From an uncultured bacterium (GTDB lineage: Bacteria > Pseudomonadota > Gammaproteobacteria > Burkholderiales > Burkholderiaceae_E): a stretch of 34,678 bases of DNA. The DNA lies in contig CAIZPE010000295.1 in the NCBI GenBank assembly GCA_903934795.1, positions 1-34,678 of the forward strand. The letters run 5' to 3'. The notes below the pieces were generated by a model. It ran no database searches and was not told where the DNA came from. It saw only the letters and a program-made list of their open reading frames with translations. This document shows positions 14,856 through 22,714 of this stretch, piece by piece. The position numbers and the translations under genes were made by a program. Each line of letters begins with the position of its first letter. Positions within the stretch are counted from its first letter, which is position 1.

Positions 14856-15989
14856 ATGGAATTCGATTTCTCCGCCGACCAGAAGCAGCTCAAGGAGCAG
14901 GTGCGCCGCTTCCTGGCCGATCGCTGCGACCGCCATGCGGTGCGCGCCGTGCTCGACGGGCCGCAGTCGCACGACGCCGCGCTGTGGGCGGCGCTGGGCG
15001 AGCTCGGCTATCTCGGCGCCTCCATTCCCGAGGCGTATGGCGGGCTGGGCGCGGGCTATCTCGAAGCCTGTGTGATCGCCGAGGAGCTCGGCCGCGCGGT
15101 GGCGCCGGTGCCCTGGGGTTCGAGCATTGCGCTGGCCGCCGAGTGCCTGCTGCTGGCCGGCACCGAGGCCCAGAAGACCGCGCGCCTGCCCGGCCTGGCC
15201 GCCGGCCGCAGCATCGCCACCCTGGCGCTCGCTGAAGGCCCCGGTCGCGTGGGCCCCGGCACCGTGGCCACGCTGGCCACGCGCGGCAGCGGCGGGGTCA
15301 GCCTGAGCGGCAGCAAGGCCGCGGTTGCCGACGGCGACATCGCCGACTTCGCCGTGGTGGCAGCCATCGACGCGCCCGGATCGGCCGCGCTCTCGCTCTA
15401 TCTGGTCGATCTGACCGGGCCGGGCGTGACGCGCACCGCGGTGAACACCATCGACCCCACCCGCAGCCATGCCCGCATCGATCTGCACGATGCCCCGGCC
15501 GAGCCGCTGGGCGAGCCCGGCCAGGGCTGGGCGCTGCTCGATCGCGTGCTCGATCGCGCCGCGGTGCTGGTGGCCTTCGAGCAGATCGGTGGCGCCGATC
15601 GCGCGCTCGAGATGGCCCGCGACTACGCCCTCGAGCGCTTCGCCTTCGGCCGCCCGATCGGCTCGATGCAGGCCATCAAGCACATGCTCGCCGACATGTA
15701 TGTCTCGGCCACGCTGGCGCGCTCCAATGCCTACTACGCCGCCTGGGCGCTCTCCAATGACACCGATGAACTGCCGCAGGCCGCGGCCACCGCGCGGGTG
15801 AGCGCCACCCAGGCCTTCCAGCACTGCGCCCGCAACAACATCCAGGTGCATGGCGGCATGGGCTTCACCTGGCAGTTCGACTGCCACCTCTACTATCGCC
15901 GCGCCAACCTGCTGGCGGTCTCGCTAGGCGCGCTCTCGGTCTGGGAAGACCGGCTGGTGCAGCGCCTGCGCGCCGCCCGCGCCGCCTGA
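14856..15989 (+). CDS. Acyl-CoA dehydrogenase, small (non-catalytic-base) subunit
   Basis: A 377-aa acyl-CoA dehydrogenase-family protein. The N-terminal alpha domain (1-120) and C-terminal domain are clear, with RFAFGRPIGSMQ (261-272), the arginine motif that holds FAD of a neighbouring subunit, and QVHGGMGFTWQFD (330-342). The loop that normally carries the catalytic glutamate reads LAVSLGAL; L357 replaces it. The beta-domain substrate motif is also degenerate (ALAEGPGRVGPG). This pattern is known from heteromeric enzymes of steroid side-chain degradation (ChsE type), where one subunit supplies the base and the other the FAD-binding arginine. The next gene, 88 nt on, has the complementary pattern. 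GAAAGG precedes the start. PimCD-like pimeloyl-CoA dehydrogenase is another possible identity. Confidence 0.85.
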   Translation: MEFDFSADQKQLKEQVRRFLADRCDRHAVRAVLDGPQSHDAALWAALGELGYLGASIPEAYGGLGAGYLEACVIAEELGRAVAPVPWGSSIALAAECLLLAGTEAQKTARLPGLAAGRSIATLALAEGPGRVGPGTVATLATRGSGGVSLSGSKAAVADGDIADFAVVAAIDAPGSAALSLYLVDLTGPGVTRTAVNTIDPTRSHARIDLHDAPAEPLGEPGQGWALLDRVLDRAAVLVAFEQIGGADRALEMARDYALERFAFGRPIGSMQAIKHMLADMYVSATLARSNAYYAAWALSNDTDELPQAAATARVSATQAFQHCARNNIQVHGGMGFTWQFDCHLYYRRANLLAVSLGALSVWEDRLVQRLRAARAA

Positions 15990-16077
15990 CCTGCCGCCGC
16001 ACCCGTCCGCGCCAGCCACGCCCGCATCCACACCCCAAGACATCGCGACACCGCGACCCGCCAGGACCCGCACCGCC

Positions 16078-17325
16078 ATGAATTTCGCCGATACCCCGCA
16101 GGAAGCCGAGTTCCGCACCCAGGCCCGCGCCTGGATCCAGTCCAATGCCCCGCACGAGCTGCGCGACGAGCTCGAGGCGGCCGGCTTCGGCCAGCCCGCC
16201 CTGCGCAGCGGCGATGTGCTCAAGGCCGGCAAGGCCTGGCAGAAGCGCAAGTACGACGGCGGCTGGGCCTGCCTGCACTGGCCCAGGGAGTACGGCGGGC
16301 GCGGCGCCACACCCATCGAACGGGTGATCTGGCAGCAGGAGGAGGGCGTCTACTCGAAGCTGTCCTCGCCCTTCCTGATCGGCCAGGGCATGTGTGCGCC
16401 CACCATGATGACCTACGCCACCGAGGACCAGAAGCGCCGCTATCTGCCGCCGCTCGCCTCGGGCGAGTCGGTGTGGTGCCAGCTCTTCTCCGAGCCGGTG
16501 GCCGGCTCCGACCTGGCCGGCCTGCGCACGCGCGCCGAGAAGCAGGGCGACCACTGGGTGGTCAATGGCCAGAAGATCTGGACCAGCGGCGCGCACTATT
16601 CCGACCATGCCATCCTGCTCACCCGCACCGACCCGGGCGTGGCCAAGCATGATGGCCTGACCATGTTCTTCATCGACATGAAGAGCCCCGGCATCGAGGT
16701 GCGGCCCATCAAGCAGGTCAATGGCCAGTCGGGCTTCAACGAGGTCTTCTTCACCGACCTGCGCATCCCCGATGACCAGCGCCTGGGCACCCCCGGCCAG
16801 GGCTGGAAGGTGTCGCTCACCACGCTCATGAACGAGCGGCTGTCCATCGGCGCGGGCATGCCCACCGGCTTTCCCGAACTGCTCGATTTCTGCTGCGAGT
16901 TCGACACCGGCAACGGGCTGGCCATCGATGACCCCGCGGTGCGCTCCAGGCTCGCCACCTGGGCGGTGCGCACCAGCGGCCTGCGCTACACCGCCTACCG
17001 CAGCATCTCGGCGTTGTCGCGCGGTGAGACCCCGGGGCCCGAGAACTCGATCGGCAAGCTGGTGGCCGGGCAGACCCTGCAGGAGATCGCGATGTTCGCG
17101 CTCGATCTCCAGGGGCAGGCCGGCATCATGACCGACCCGGCCATGGTCGAGGCCGCCGGTCGCTTCCAGGCCATGCTGCTGCGCTCGCCGGCCACCCGCA
17201 TCGAGGGCGGCACCGACGAGATCCTGCGCAACATCATCGCCGAGCGGGTGCTGGGCCTGCCGGCCGACATGCGGGCCGACCGCGGCCTGCCCTTCAACCA
17301 GATCCCCACCCGCACCCGGCAGTAG
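16078..17325 (+). CDS. Acyl-CoA dehydrogenase, large (catalytic) subunit
   Basis: A 415-aa acyl-CoA dehydrogenase. It shows FSEPVAGSDLAGL (137-149), VVNGQKIWTSGAH (161-173) for flavin and substrate binding, and the catalytic glutamate E376 in RIEGGTDEILRNI. The FAD-binding arginine motif of homotetrameric enzymes is missing at the expected place, which here reads RYTAYRSISALSRG; the preceding gene supplies it. The two together should form an alpha2beta2 enzyme with a spacious active site for cyclic or bulky acyl-CoAs. The operon ends here, facing the SDR at 17400 across a 74-nt gap with two hairpins. The substrate may be pimeloyl-CoA (the product of the bad pathway) or a terpenoid or steroid acid; this is inference. 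Confidence 0.88.
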   Translation: MNFADTPQEAEFRTQARAWIQSNAPHELRDELEAAGFGQPALRSGDVLKAGKAWQKRKYDGGWACLHWPREYGGRGATPIERVIWQQEEGVYSKLSSPFLIGQGMCAPTMMTYATEDQKRRYLPPLASGESVWCQLFSEPVAGSDLAGLRTRAEKQGDHWVVNGQKIWTSGAHYSDHAILLTRTDPGVAKHDGLTMFFIDMKSPGIEVRPIKQVNGQSGFNEVFFTDLRIPDDQRLGTPGQGWKVSLTTLMNERLSIGAGMPTGFPELLDFCCEFDTGNGLAIDDPAVRSRLATWAVRTSGLRYTAYRSISALSRGETPGPENSIGKLVAGQTLQEIAMFALDLQGQAGIMTDPAMVEAAGRFQAMLLRSPATRIEGGTDEILRNIIAERVLGLPADMRADRGLPFNQIPTRTRQ

Positions 17326-17345
17326 CGCCGGCGCAGGGCGGCCTG

Positions 17346-17393
17346 GCGGGCACGAGGCCCGCTGGCCGTGCGCGGGCGGCGCCAGGGCGCCGC
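17346..17393. terminator. Two adjacent hairpins between convergent genes
   Basis: GCGGGC/GCCCGC with a 5-nt loop (17346-17362) and the near-perfect palindrome GCGGCGCC-ag-GGCGCCGC (17376-17393) fill the 74-nt gap between the large acyl-CoA dehydrogenase gene and the SDR on the other strand. No T-tract is present; a bidirectional transcript end is likely but not shown. Confidence 0.4.
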
Positions 17394-17399
17394 TGGCGC

Positions 17400-18173
17400 T
17401 CAGGCGTTGCGGATGGTGAGTCCGCCGTCCACCGGCAGCGTGGCGCCGGTGACGAAGCCGGCCGCAGGCATGCACAGCGACAGCGTCATGTGCGCCACCT
17501 CTTCGGGTTCCGCGTAACGGCGCAGGGCGGTGCGCCGGCGCGCGTACTCGGCCTTCTGCTCGTCGGGGATGCGCGCGGTCATGCCGGTGTGGATGGGGCC
17601 TGGGCAGATGCAGTTGACGGTGATGCCCTCAGGGCCGAACTCCACCGCCAGGGAGCGGGTGAGGCCCACCACGCCGGTCTTGGCGGCGGTGTAGGGGCTG
17701 ATGAAGCGGGTGGCGCCCAGCGCCTCGGTGGAGGCGATGTTCACGATGCGCGGTGTGTCGGACTTGCGCAGCCACGGCAGCGCGGCGCGGATCATGCGCA
17801 CCTGCCCGGTGAGCAGCACATCGAGGTGCTGCGCCCAGCGCTCCTCGAAGTCCTCGGAGTCGACCGGGCCGTGGCGCGAGATGCCGGCGTTGTTGACCAG
17901 GATGTCGATGCCGCCGAAGTGCGCGGCGATCTCGCCCACCACCCGGTCGATCTCGGCGCGGTTGCGCACGTCGAGCTGCCAGCCGCGCACCGTGCCGCCG
18001 GCGCCGGTGATCTCATCGACCACCGGGCCGATCGGGGTGATGTCCACGGCCGCCACCTTCGCGCCCTCGTCGGCGAAGAGATGGGCGGTGGCGCGGCCCA
18101 TGCCGCTGGCCGCGCCGGTGACGATCACCACCTTGCCCGCGACGGATCGCGAGAGCTTGCTCAATCGGGCCAT
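17400..18173 (-). CDS. Short-chain dehydrogenase/reductase, NAD-type
   Basis: A 257-aa classical SDR with TGAASGMG (19-26), Asp44 after beta-2 (NAD preference), NNAG (94-97), S148, Y161 and K165 (YTAAK). The glycine-rich C-terminus LPVDGGLTIRNA is usual for the family. Substrate not identifiable. The start at 18173 has AGGAG seven bases upstream. It is the last gene of a minus-strand group running from 22597 (lactonase, aldo/keto reductase, CoA-transferase, SDR, SDR), with 90 nt between it and the preceding SDR. A role in oxidising a hydroxyacid or hydroxyacyl-CoA is suggested by the CoA-transferase upstream. Confidence 0.87.
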   Translation of the reverse strand: MARLSKLSRSVAGKVVIVTGAASGMGRATAHLFADEGAKVAAVDITPIGPVVDEITGAGGTVRGWQLDVRNRAEIDRVVGEIAAHFGGIDILVNNAGISRHGPVDSEDFEERWAQHLDVLLTGQVRMIRAALPWLRKSDTPRIVNIASTEALGATRFISPYTAAKTGVVGLTRSLAVEFGPEGITVNCICPGPIHTGMTARIPDEQKAEYARRRTALRRYAEPEEVAHMTLSLCMPAAGFVTGATLPVDGGLTIRNA

Positions 18174-18263
18174 GGTCTGTCTCCTGGGATGGTTGTGCGC
18201 TGGCCGGTGCCCGGGTGCGACCCGACCCCGGCAGCGTGCGCGTGAGATGGGACGCGGGCGGGC

Positions 18264-19031
18264 TCAGACCCCGCCGCCGCCGGTGCCGCCGTCCACCCGC
18301 AGCACCGCGCCGGTGGTGAACGAGGAGGCGTTGCTCGCGAAGTAGAGCGCGGCGCCCACCACCTCTTCGGCCTGGCCGCCGCGCTTGAGCGCGATCGAGG
18401 TTGCGGCACGCCGGGCGAAGGCCTCCATGTCCCAGGCCTTGCTGATGTCGGTGAGGAAGGGCCCGCACATGATGCTGTTGACCCGCACCTTCGGGCCGAA
18501 GGCGAAGGCAAACGACCGGGTGAGGTTGTTCAGGCCGGCCTTGGCCGCGCCGTAGGGCTCGGCGTGCGGCGCCGGGTTGGCCGCCGCGGTGGACGAGATG
18601 TTGATGATGCTGCCGCCGTCACCCTCGGCCATGCGCTCGCCGATGACCGCGCTCAGGCGGAAGGGCCCCTTGAGGTTCAGGCCGATCACCTTGTCGAAGA
18701 GCGCCTCGCCCACCTCGGAGAGCTTGCCGTAGAGCGGCGACAGGCCGGCATTGTTGACCAGCACATCGACCTTGCCGAAGGCCTGGTAGGCATGGTGGAT
18801 GAGCAGGTCGCAGTCATCCCAGCGGCTGACATTGGCGGCCACCGCCACCGCGCGCCGCCCCATGGCGCGGATCTCGTTGGCCACCGCTTCGCAGGCATCG
18901 AGCTTGCGCGAGGCGATGATCAGATCGGCACCGTGGGCGGCGAAGCCCAGCGCCATGGCGCGGCCCAGGCCGCGGCTGCCGCCGGTGACCAGCGCCACCT
19001 TGCCGGTCAGGTCGAAGAGGTCGGTCGTCAT
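18264..19031 (-). CDS. Short-chain dehydrogenase/reductase, NADPH-type
   Basis: A 255-aa classical SDR: TGGSRGLG (16-23), SRK (41-43), which suggests NADPH, NNAG (93-96), S147, Y160 and K164 (YGAAK). The C-terminus ends in a short glycine run (GGTGGGGV). It resembles the SDR at 8370 in the opening LFDLTGKVAL, the SRKLD segment and the C-terminal TDI/TDF-KAWD/ALWD region. The start at 19031 has GGAG at the proper distance. It follows the CoA-transferase at 19063 by 31 nt and is probably cotranscribed, so it may act on an acyl-CoA made by that enzyme. Confidence 0.87.
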   Translation of the reverse strand: MTTDLFDLTGKVALVTGGSRGLGRAMALGFAAHGADLIIASRKLDACEAVANEIRAMGRRAVAVAANVSRWDDCDLLIHHAYQAFGKVDVLVNNAGLSPLYGKLSEVGEALFDKVIGLNLKGPFRLSAVIGERMAEGDGGSIINISSTAAANPAPHAEPYGAAKAGLNNLTRSFAFAFGPKVRVNSIMCGPFLTDISKAWDMEAFARRAATSIALKRGGQAEEVVGAALYFASNASSFTTGAVLRVDGGTGGGGV

Positions 19032-19062
19032 GCGCGGTCTCCGGTTGCGTGTGGCGCGCGGA

Positions 19063-20355
19063 TCAGCGCGCGCCGATGGTGCCGGCTTGCAGCAGGCGCT
19101 GGATCTCGTCCTCGGCCACGCCGGATTCCCGCAGCACCTCGAGGGTGTGCTGGCCGATCATCGGCGGCGGGCGGCGATAGCTCACCGGCGACTTCGAGAA
19201 CTTCATCGGGTTGGCCACGCCCGGCGCGTTCACGCCGGTGGCATGCGGCAGCTCGATCTTCACATGGAGGTGCTGGGCCTGCGGATGGGCCATGGCCTGC
19301 TGGTAGTTGTTGATCGGGCCACAGGGCACGCCGGCCTTGGTGAAGATCTCCTCCCAGTGGGCGCGGGTCTGCTGACTCAGGATCTCGGAGAACATGGCGT
19401 GCAGCTCGCCCTGGTGGGCCATGCGCGCGCCGTTGTCCTTGAAGCGCGGGTCGTCGATCCACTCCGGGTGGCCCAGGGCCTTGCACAGCGCGCTGAACTG
19501 GCCGGCGTTGGCGCTGGCCACGATGAACTGGCCGTCGGAGGCGGGGTACACGCCGTAGGGGGTGATGTTGGGCGAGTCGTTGCCGGTGCGCCCGGGGATC
19601 TTGCCGCCGATCATGTAGTTGGACAGGTGACCCGAGCTCATCGCGATCACGGTGCTGAACAGCGAGATGTCGATGTACTGGCCCTCGCCGGTGACATTGC
19701 GGTGCTGCAGCGCGGCCAGGATCGAGATGGTGGCGTACATGCCGGTGAACAGGTCGACGATCGGCAGGCCGAAGCGCTGCGGGCCGCCACCGGGGCGGTC
19801 ATCGCGCTCGCCGGTGACCGACATCAGCCCGCCCATGCCCTGGAACAGGTAGTCGTAGCCGGGGCGGGTGGCCCAGGGCCCGGTCTGGCCGAAGCCGGTG
19901 ACCGAGCAGTAGATCAGCCGCGGGTTGATCTTCGAGAGCGAGGCGTAGTCGAGCCCGTAGCGGGCGAGGTCGCCCACCTTGAAGTTCTCGATGCAGATGT
20001 CGGCGGTCTCGGCGAGCTTGCGCACCAGGGCCTGGCCGTCGGCCGAGGCGAGGTCGATGGCCACCGAGCGCTTGTTGCGGTTGGCCGACAGGAAGTAGGC
20101 CGACTCCTTGGTGGGCTGGCCATCGGGGCCGTTGAGCCAGGGCGGGCCCCAGTGGCGCGATTCATCGCCCGGGCCCGGGCGCTCGACCTTGACCACATCG
20201 GCGCCGAGATCGCCCAGGTTCTGCACGCACCAGGGCGCGGCCAGCACCCGGGAGAGATCGAGGATGCGGATGCCGTGCAGCGGCCCCCGGGGCGGGTTGC
20301 CGGCACCGGCCTCTGAAGAGCCGGCGGGTGATTGCGGGGTCGCGGAAGCGCTCAT
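19063..20355 (-). CDS. Class III (CaiB/BaiF) CoA-transferase
   Basis: A 430-aa family III CoA-transferase of normal single-domain length. The N-terminal pattern GIRILDLSRVLAAPWCVQNL and GADVVKVERPGPGD is typical. The catalytic aspartate D201 is present in PIVDLFTGMYA, matching formyl-CoA transferase Asp169. The first 24 residues are a low-complexity Ser/Ala/Gly-rich extension with no motif, so a later start is possible. It transfers CoA between carboxylic acids; the partner acids cannot be predicted, though succinyl-CoA and formyl-CoA are common donors. AGGAG (complement of 20361-20365) precedes the ATG, with a hairpin just upstream. It sits in a minus-strand group with two SDRs downstream. 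Confidence 0.9.
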   Translation of the reverse strand: MSASATPQSPAGSSEAGAGNPPRGPLHGIRILDLSRVLAAPWCVQNLGDLGADVVKVERPGPGDESRHWGPPWLNGPDGQPTKESAYFLSANRNKRSVAIDLASADGQALVRKLAETADICIENFKVGDLARYGLDYASLSKINPRLIYCSVTGFGQTGPWATRPGYDYLFQGMGGLMSVTGERDDRPGGGPQRFGLPIVDLFTGMYATISILAALQHRNVTGEGQYIDISLFSTVIAMSSGHLSNYMIGGKIPGRTGNDSPNITPYGVYPASDGQFIVASANAGQFSALCKALGHPEWIDDPRFKDNGARMAHQGELHAMFSEILSQQTRAHWEEIFTKAGVPCGPINNYQQAMAHPQAQHLHVKIELPHATGVNAPGVANPMKFSKSPVSYRRPPPMIGQHTLEVLRESGVAEDEIQRLLQAGTIGAR

Positions 20356-20369
20356 CGATTCTCCTGGTC

Positions 20370-20387
20370 GGCCGCCGGATGGCGGCC
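20370..20387 (-). other. Hairpin immediately upstream of the CoA-transferase ribosome site
   Basis: GGCCGCC (20370-20376) and GGCGGCC (20381-20387) form a perfect 7-bp stem with a 4-nt loop, ending 4 nt from the AGGAG of the gene at 20355. It may influence initiation or mark an upstream transcript end. The rest of the 153-nt gap shows nothing I can name. Confidence 0.4.
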
Positions 20388-20508
20388 TCTGTCGGGACAG
20401 GGATGCCGGGGGACGGGTTCCCGCCGGACGGTGCGGGGATCATAAGGCCTGCCATGGCGGCCGGACGCGGGCCCGCGGTGGCGGGGTTCCGCGATCCGCG
20501 CGCCGGCA

Positions 20509-21633
20509 TCAGGCCGGTGTGGGCGCAGCCTCGTCGAGCAGTCCCTCCGACTTGATCGCGGACCAGAACGCCGCCGGCACCGGCGTGGCCAGCAGATCCG
20601 CAGCAGCGCGCGCCTCGGCTGCCGAGCGCGCGCCGGGGATCACCGCGGCCACCGCCGGGTGGGCGAGCGGAAACTGCAGGGCCGCGGCCGCGATCGGCAC
20701 CCCGAAGCGCGCGGCCAGCGCACGCAGGCGCCCGGTGCGCTCCAGGACCTCGGGCGGCGTCTGGCCGTACATGTAGCCCACCCGCTCGGGCGCCACCAGC
20801 CAGCCGCCCGCGAAGGGCGAGGCGATGATCACGCCGATCCCGCGGGCTGTGCACAGCGGCAGCACGCGGCGCAGGGCCAGGGTGTCGAGCAGGGTGTAGG
20901 GGCCGGCGATCACCAGGAAGTCGAGGTCGATGGTGTCGGCAATCCGCTCGATCAGGTCCTCGTGGCGGCCGCCCGCCCAGCTGTCGAGGTTGCGCATCTC
21001 GCGATTGCAGCCCGCGCCGATCGCGTCGATCAGGCCGGCGCTGCGCAGCGACTCGAGCGCGCGCGCCCCGCCGCCGCGATCGCGGGCGAGTTCGCCGAGC
21101 GCGGTCTCGATCTGCTCGGGGTGGTGGTAGCCATGGTCGATGTCATGCAGGGTGAGGCTGTCCACCCGGGGCAGGCCCAGCCGCGTGAGCGAGTCGCGGT
21201 GCTGCTGCAGGATGCCCGCCTCGCTGTAGTCGAAGTGCACGCGATGGCCGCTGGCCGGGTCGCGCGGGGTGCGCGGTCCGCCGCCCGGTGCCAGGGTGCG
21301 CAGGCCCTCGTCCACCACCGGTTCGGGCTCCAGACGACGGCCCACCTTGGTGTTCAGTCGGAAGGACTCGCCGCCGGCGCAATCGGCCAGCGCCAGACCC
21401 AGCCGCCGTTCTGAGCGGCCGATGCCATACCAGGGCGCGGTGTCGAAGAAGCGCACCCCGCCGGCCCAGGCCGCGGCCACGGTCTCCAGACAGGTGCCGG
21501 CGCCAAGCCGGATGTCGCCGAGCGGCGCGGCGCCGAAGCCGAGCGCGCCCACCGACAGGCGGCTGCGCCCGACGCGGCGCAGGCCGCCGGCCGGCTCGCG
21601 GGCGGTGGCGATCGCGGGCGTGGTCTCAGGCAT
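20509..21633 (-). CDS. Aldo/keto reductase (aldose or pyridoxal dehydrogenase-like)
   Basis: A 374-aa aldo/keto reductase with the full catalytic tetrad: D64 and Y69 (FDTAPWYG), K96 (NTKVG) and H163 (LTLHDIDH). The barrel shows GFGAAPLGD at the start and the VIPGARSAAEARAA nicotinamide-dinucleotide segment near the end. The LHDIDHG stretch and length are like L-fucose/D-threo-aldose 1-dehydrogenases and pyridoxal 4-dehydrogenase, which oxidise sugars to lactones. This fits the upstream SMP-30 lactonase, whose stop overlaps this start by 8 nt (21626-21633): dehydrogenase plus lactonase is a common sugar-oxidation pair. The open frame upstream of 21633 lies inside the lactonase gene and is not used. 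Confidence 0.87.
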   Translation of the reverse strand: MPETTPAIATAREPAGGLRRVGRSRLSVGALGFGAAPLGDIRLGAGTCLETVAAAWAGGVRFFDTAPWYGIGRSERRLGLALADCAGGESFRLNTKVGRRLEPEPVVDEGLRTLAPGGGPRTPRDPASGHRVHFDYSEAGILQQHRDSLTRLGLPRVDSLTLHDIDHGYHHPEQIETALGELARDRGGGARALESLRSAGLIDAIGAGCNREMRNLDSWAGGRHEDLIERIADTIDLDFLVIAGPYTLLDTLALRRVLPLCTARGIGVIIASPFAGGWLVAPERVGYMYGQTPPEVLERTGRLRALAARFGVPIAAAALQFPLAHPAVAAVIPGARSAAEARAAADLLATPVPAAFWSAIKSEGLLDEAAPTPA

Positions 21634-22597
21634 AGGCCATCCCCTGCGCACCGACATCGATCGCGTACACCGATTGCGAGGCGGTGATGAACAGGCGGTC
21701 GCGATGCGCGCCGCCGAAGCAGAGATTGGCCGCGCCTTCGGGGAGATGGATCGCGCCGATCTTCGTGCCGTCGGGCGCGAACACATGCACGCCGTCCCGA
21801 TCGGGATCGCCCCAGGCGACCGCCGCCCAGAGATTGCCCTGGGTGTCCACCCGGAAGCCGTCGGGCGAAGAGGTGCCCAGGTCGGCGAACACCCGACGGT
21901 TGGCCAGGCGCATGCCGTCGATCACATCGAAGACCAGGATCTGTCGGGGGTGGCCGGCCCGGTGCGAGGCGCCGGTGTCGGCCACATAGAGCCGGAGATG
22001 ATCGGGCGAGAACGCGATGCCGTTGGGCATCACCAGGGATTCGTCGACCACGCTCGCCTCGCCGGTGACCGGGTCGAGCCGGTAGGTGCGGGTGGGCAGT
22101 TCCTGCTCGGCCGGCGCGCCCTCGTGAAAGCCGCGCAGGCCGTAGGCGGGGTCGGTGAACCAGATCGCGCCGTCGGGATGGGTGACCAGATCGTTGGGCG
22201 AGTTCAGGCGCCGGCCTTCGAAGCGCTCGATCAGCACCGTGAGGCTGCCGTCGATCTCGGTGCGCACCACCCGGCGCCCGCCATGCTCGCAGGTGAGCAG
22301 CCGGCCCTGCCGGTCGCGGGTGTTGCCGTTGGCGAAGCCGGACGGCTGGCGGAAGACCGACACGGTGCCGGTGGCCTCGCACCAGCGCAGCATGCGGTCA
22401 TTGGGGATGTCGCTCCAGATCAGGCTGCGCAGGTCGCCGAACCACACCGGGCCCTCGGCCCAGCGACCGCCGGTCCAGATCCGCTCCAGCGCGGCGCTGC
22501 CCACCCGGCAGCGGTTGAATCGCCGGTCGAGCACCTCCACGGCCGGGTCGGGGTAGCGCACGGGCTGCTGCCAGTCGCGGTTCATCAGGCGGTCCAT
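21626..22597 (-). CDS. SMP-30/gluconolactonase-like hydrolase
   Basis: A 323-aa six-bladed beta-propeller of the SMP-30/gluconolactonase/LRE family, which hydrolyses sugar or other lactones at a single metal. Probable metal ligands are E48 (RWAEGP), N192 (MPNGIAFSPD) and D246 (SSPDGFRVD), with N135 (NSPNDL) also conserved. No signal peptide, so cytoplasmic. The start at 22597 has GGAG seven bases upstream; the open frame to 22696 is not supported. It overlaps the aldo/keto reductase by 8 nt, which suggests the lactone is made by that enzyme. It is divergent from the RraA-like gene across a region with a long inverted repeat. Confidence 0.88.
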   Translation of the reverse strand: MDRLMNRDWQQPVRYPDPAVEVLDRRFNRCRVGSAALERIWTGGRWAEGPVWFGDLRSLIWSDIPNDRMLRWCEATGTVSVFRQPSGFANGNTRDRQGRLLTCEHGGRRVVRTEIDGSLTVLIERFEGRRLNSPNDLVTHPDGAIWFTDPAYGLRGFHEGAPAEQELPTRTYRLDPVTGEASVVDESLVMPNGIAFSPDHLRLYVADTGASHRAGHPRQILVFDVIDGMRLANRRVFADLGTSSPDGFRVDTQGNLWAAVAWGDPDRDGVHVFAPDGTKIGAIHLPEGAANLCFGGAHRDRLFITASQSVYAIDVGAQGMAYA

Positions 22598-22628
22598 GGT
22601 CGGTCTCCGAGTGTCGTTGCAGCATAGC

Positions 22629-22685
22629 GCCGGGAATGGAAGGCCGGCATTGGACGCCACGGCCAAGACCTTCCAACATCCCGGC
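22629..22685. promoter_or_regulatory. Long interrupted inverted repeat in the lactonase/RraA divergent region
   Basis: GCCGGGA-a-TGGAAGG (22629-22643) pairs with CCTTCCA-aca-TCCCGGC (22669-22685): 14 bp with one small asymmetric bulge and a 25-nt loop that has further pairing (TTGG/CCAA). It takes up half of the 117-nt gap between the two divergent starts, so it may be an operator for both or a leader hairpin of the RraA-like gene. Confidence 0.5.
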
Positions 22686-22714
22686 TTTCCACCCACGCCC
22701 CAGGGAGCCCGACG

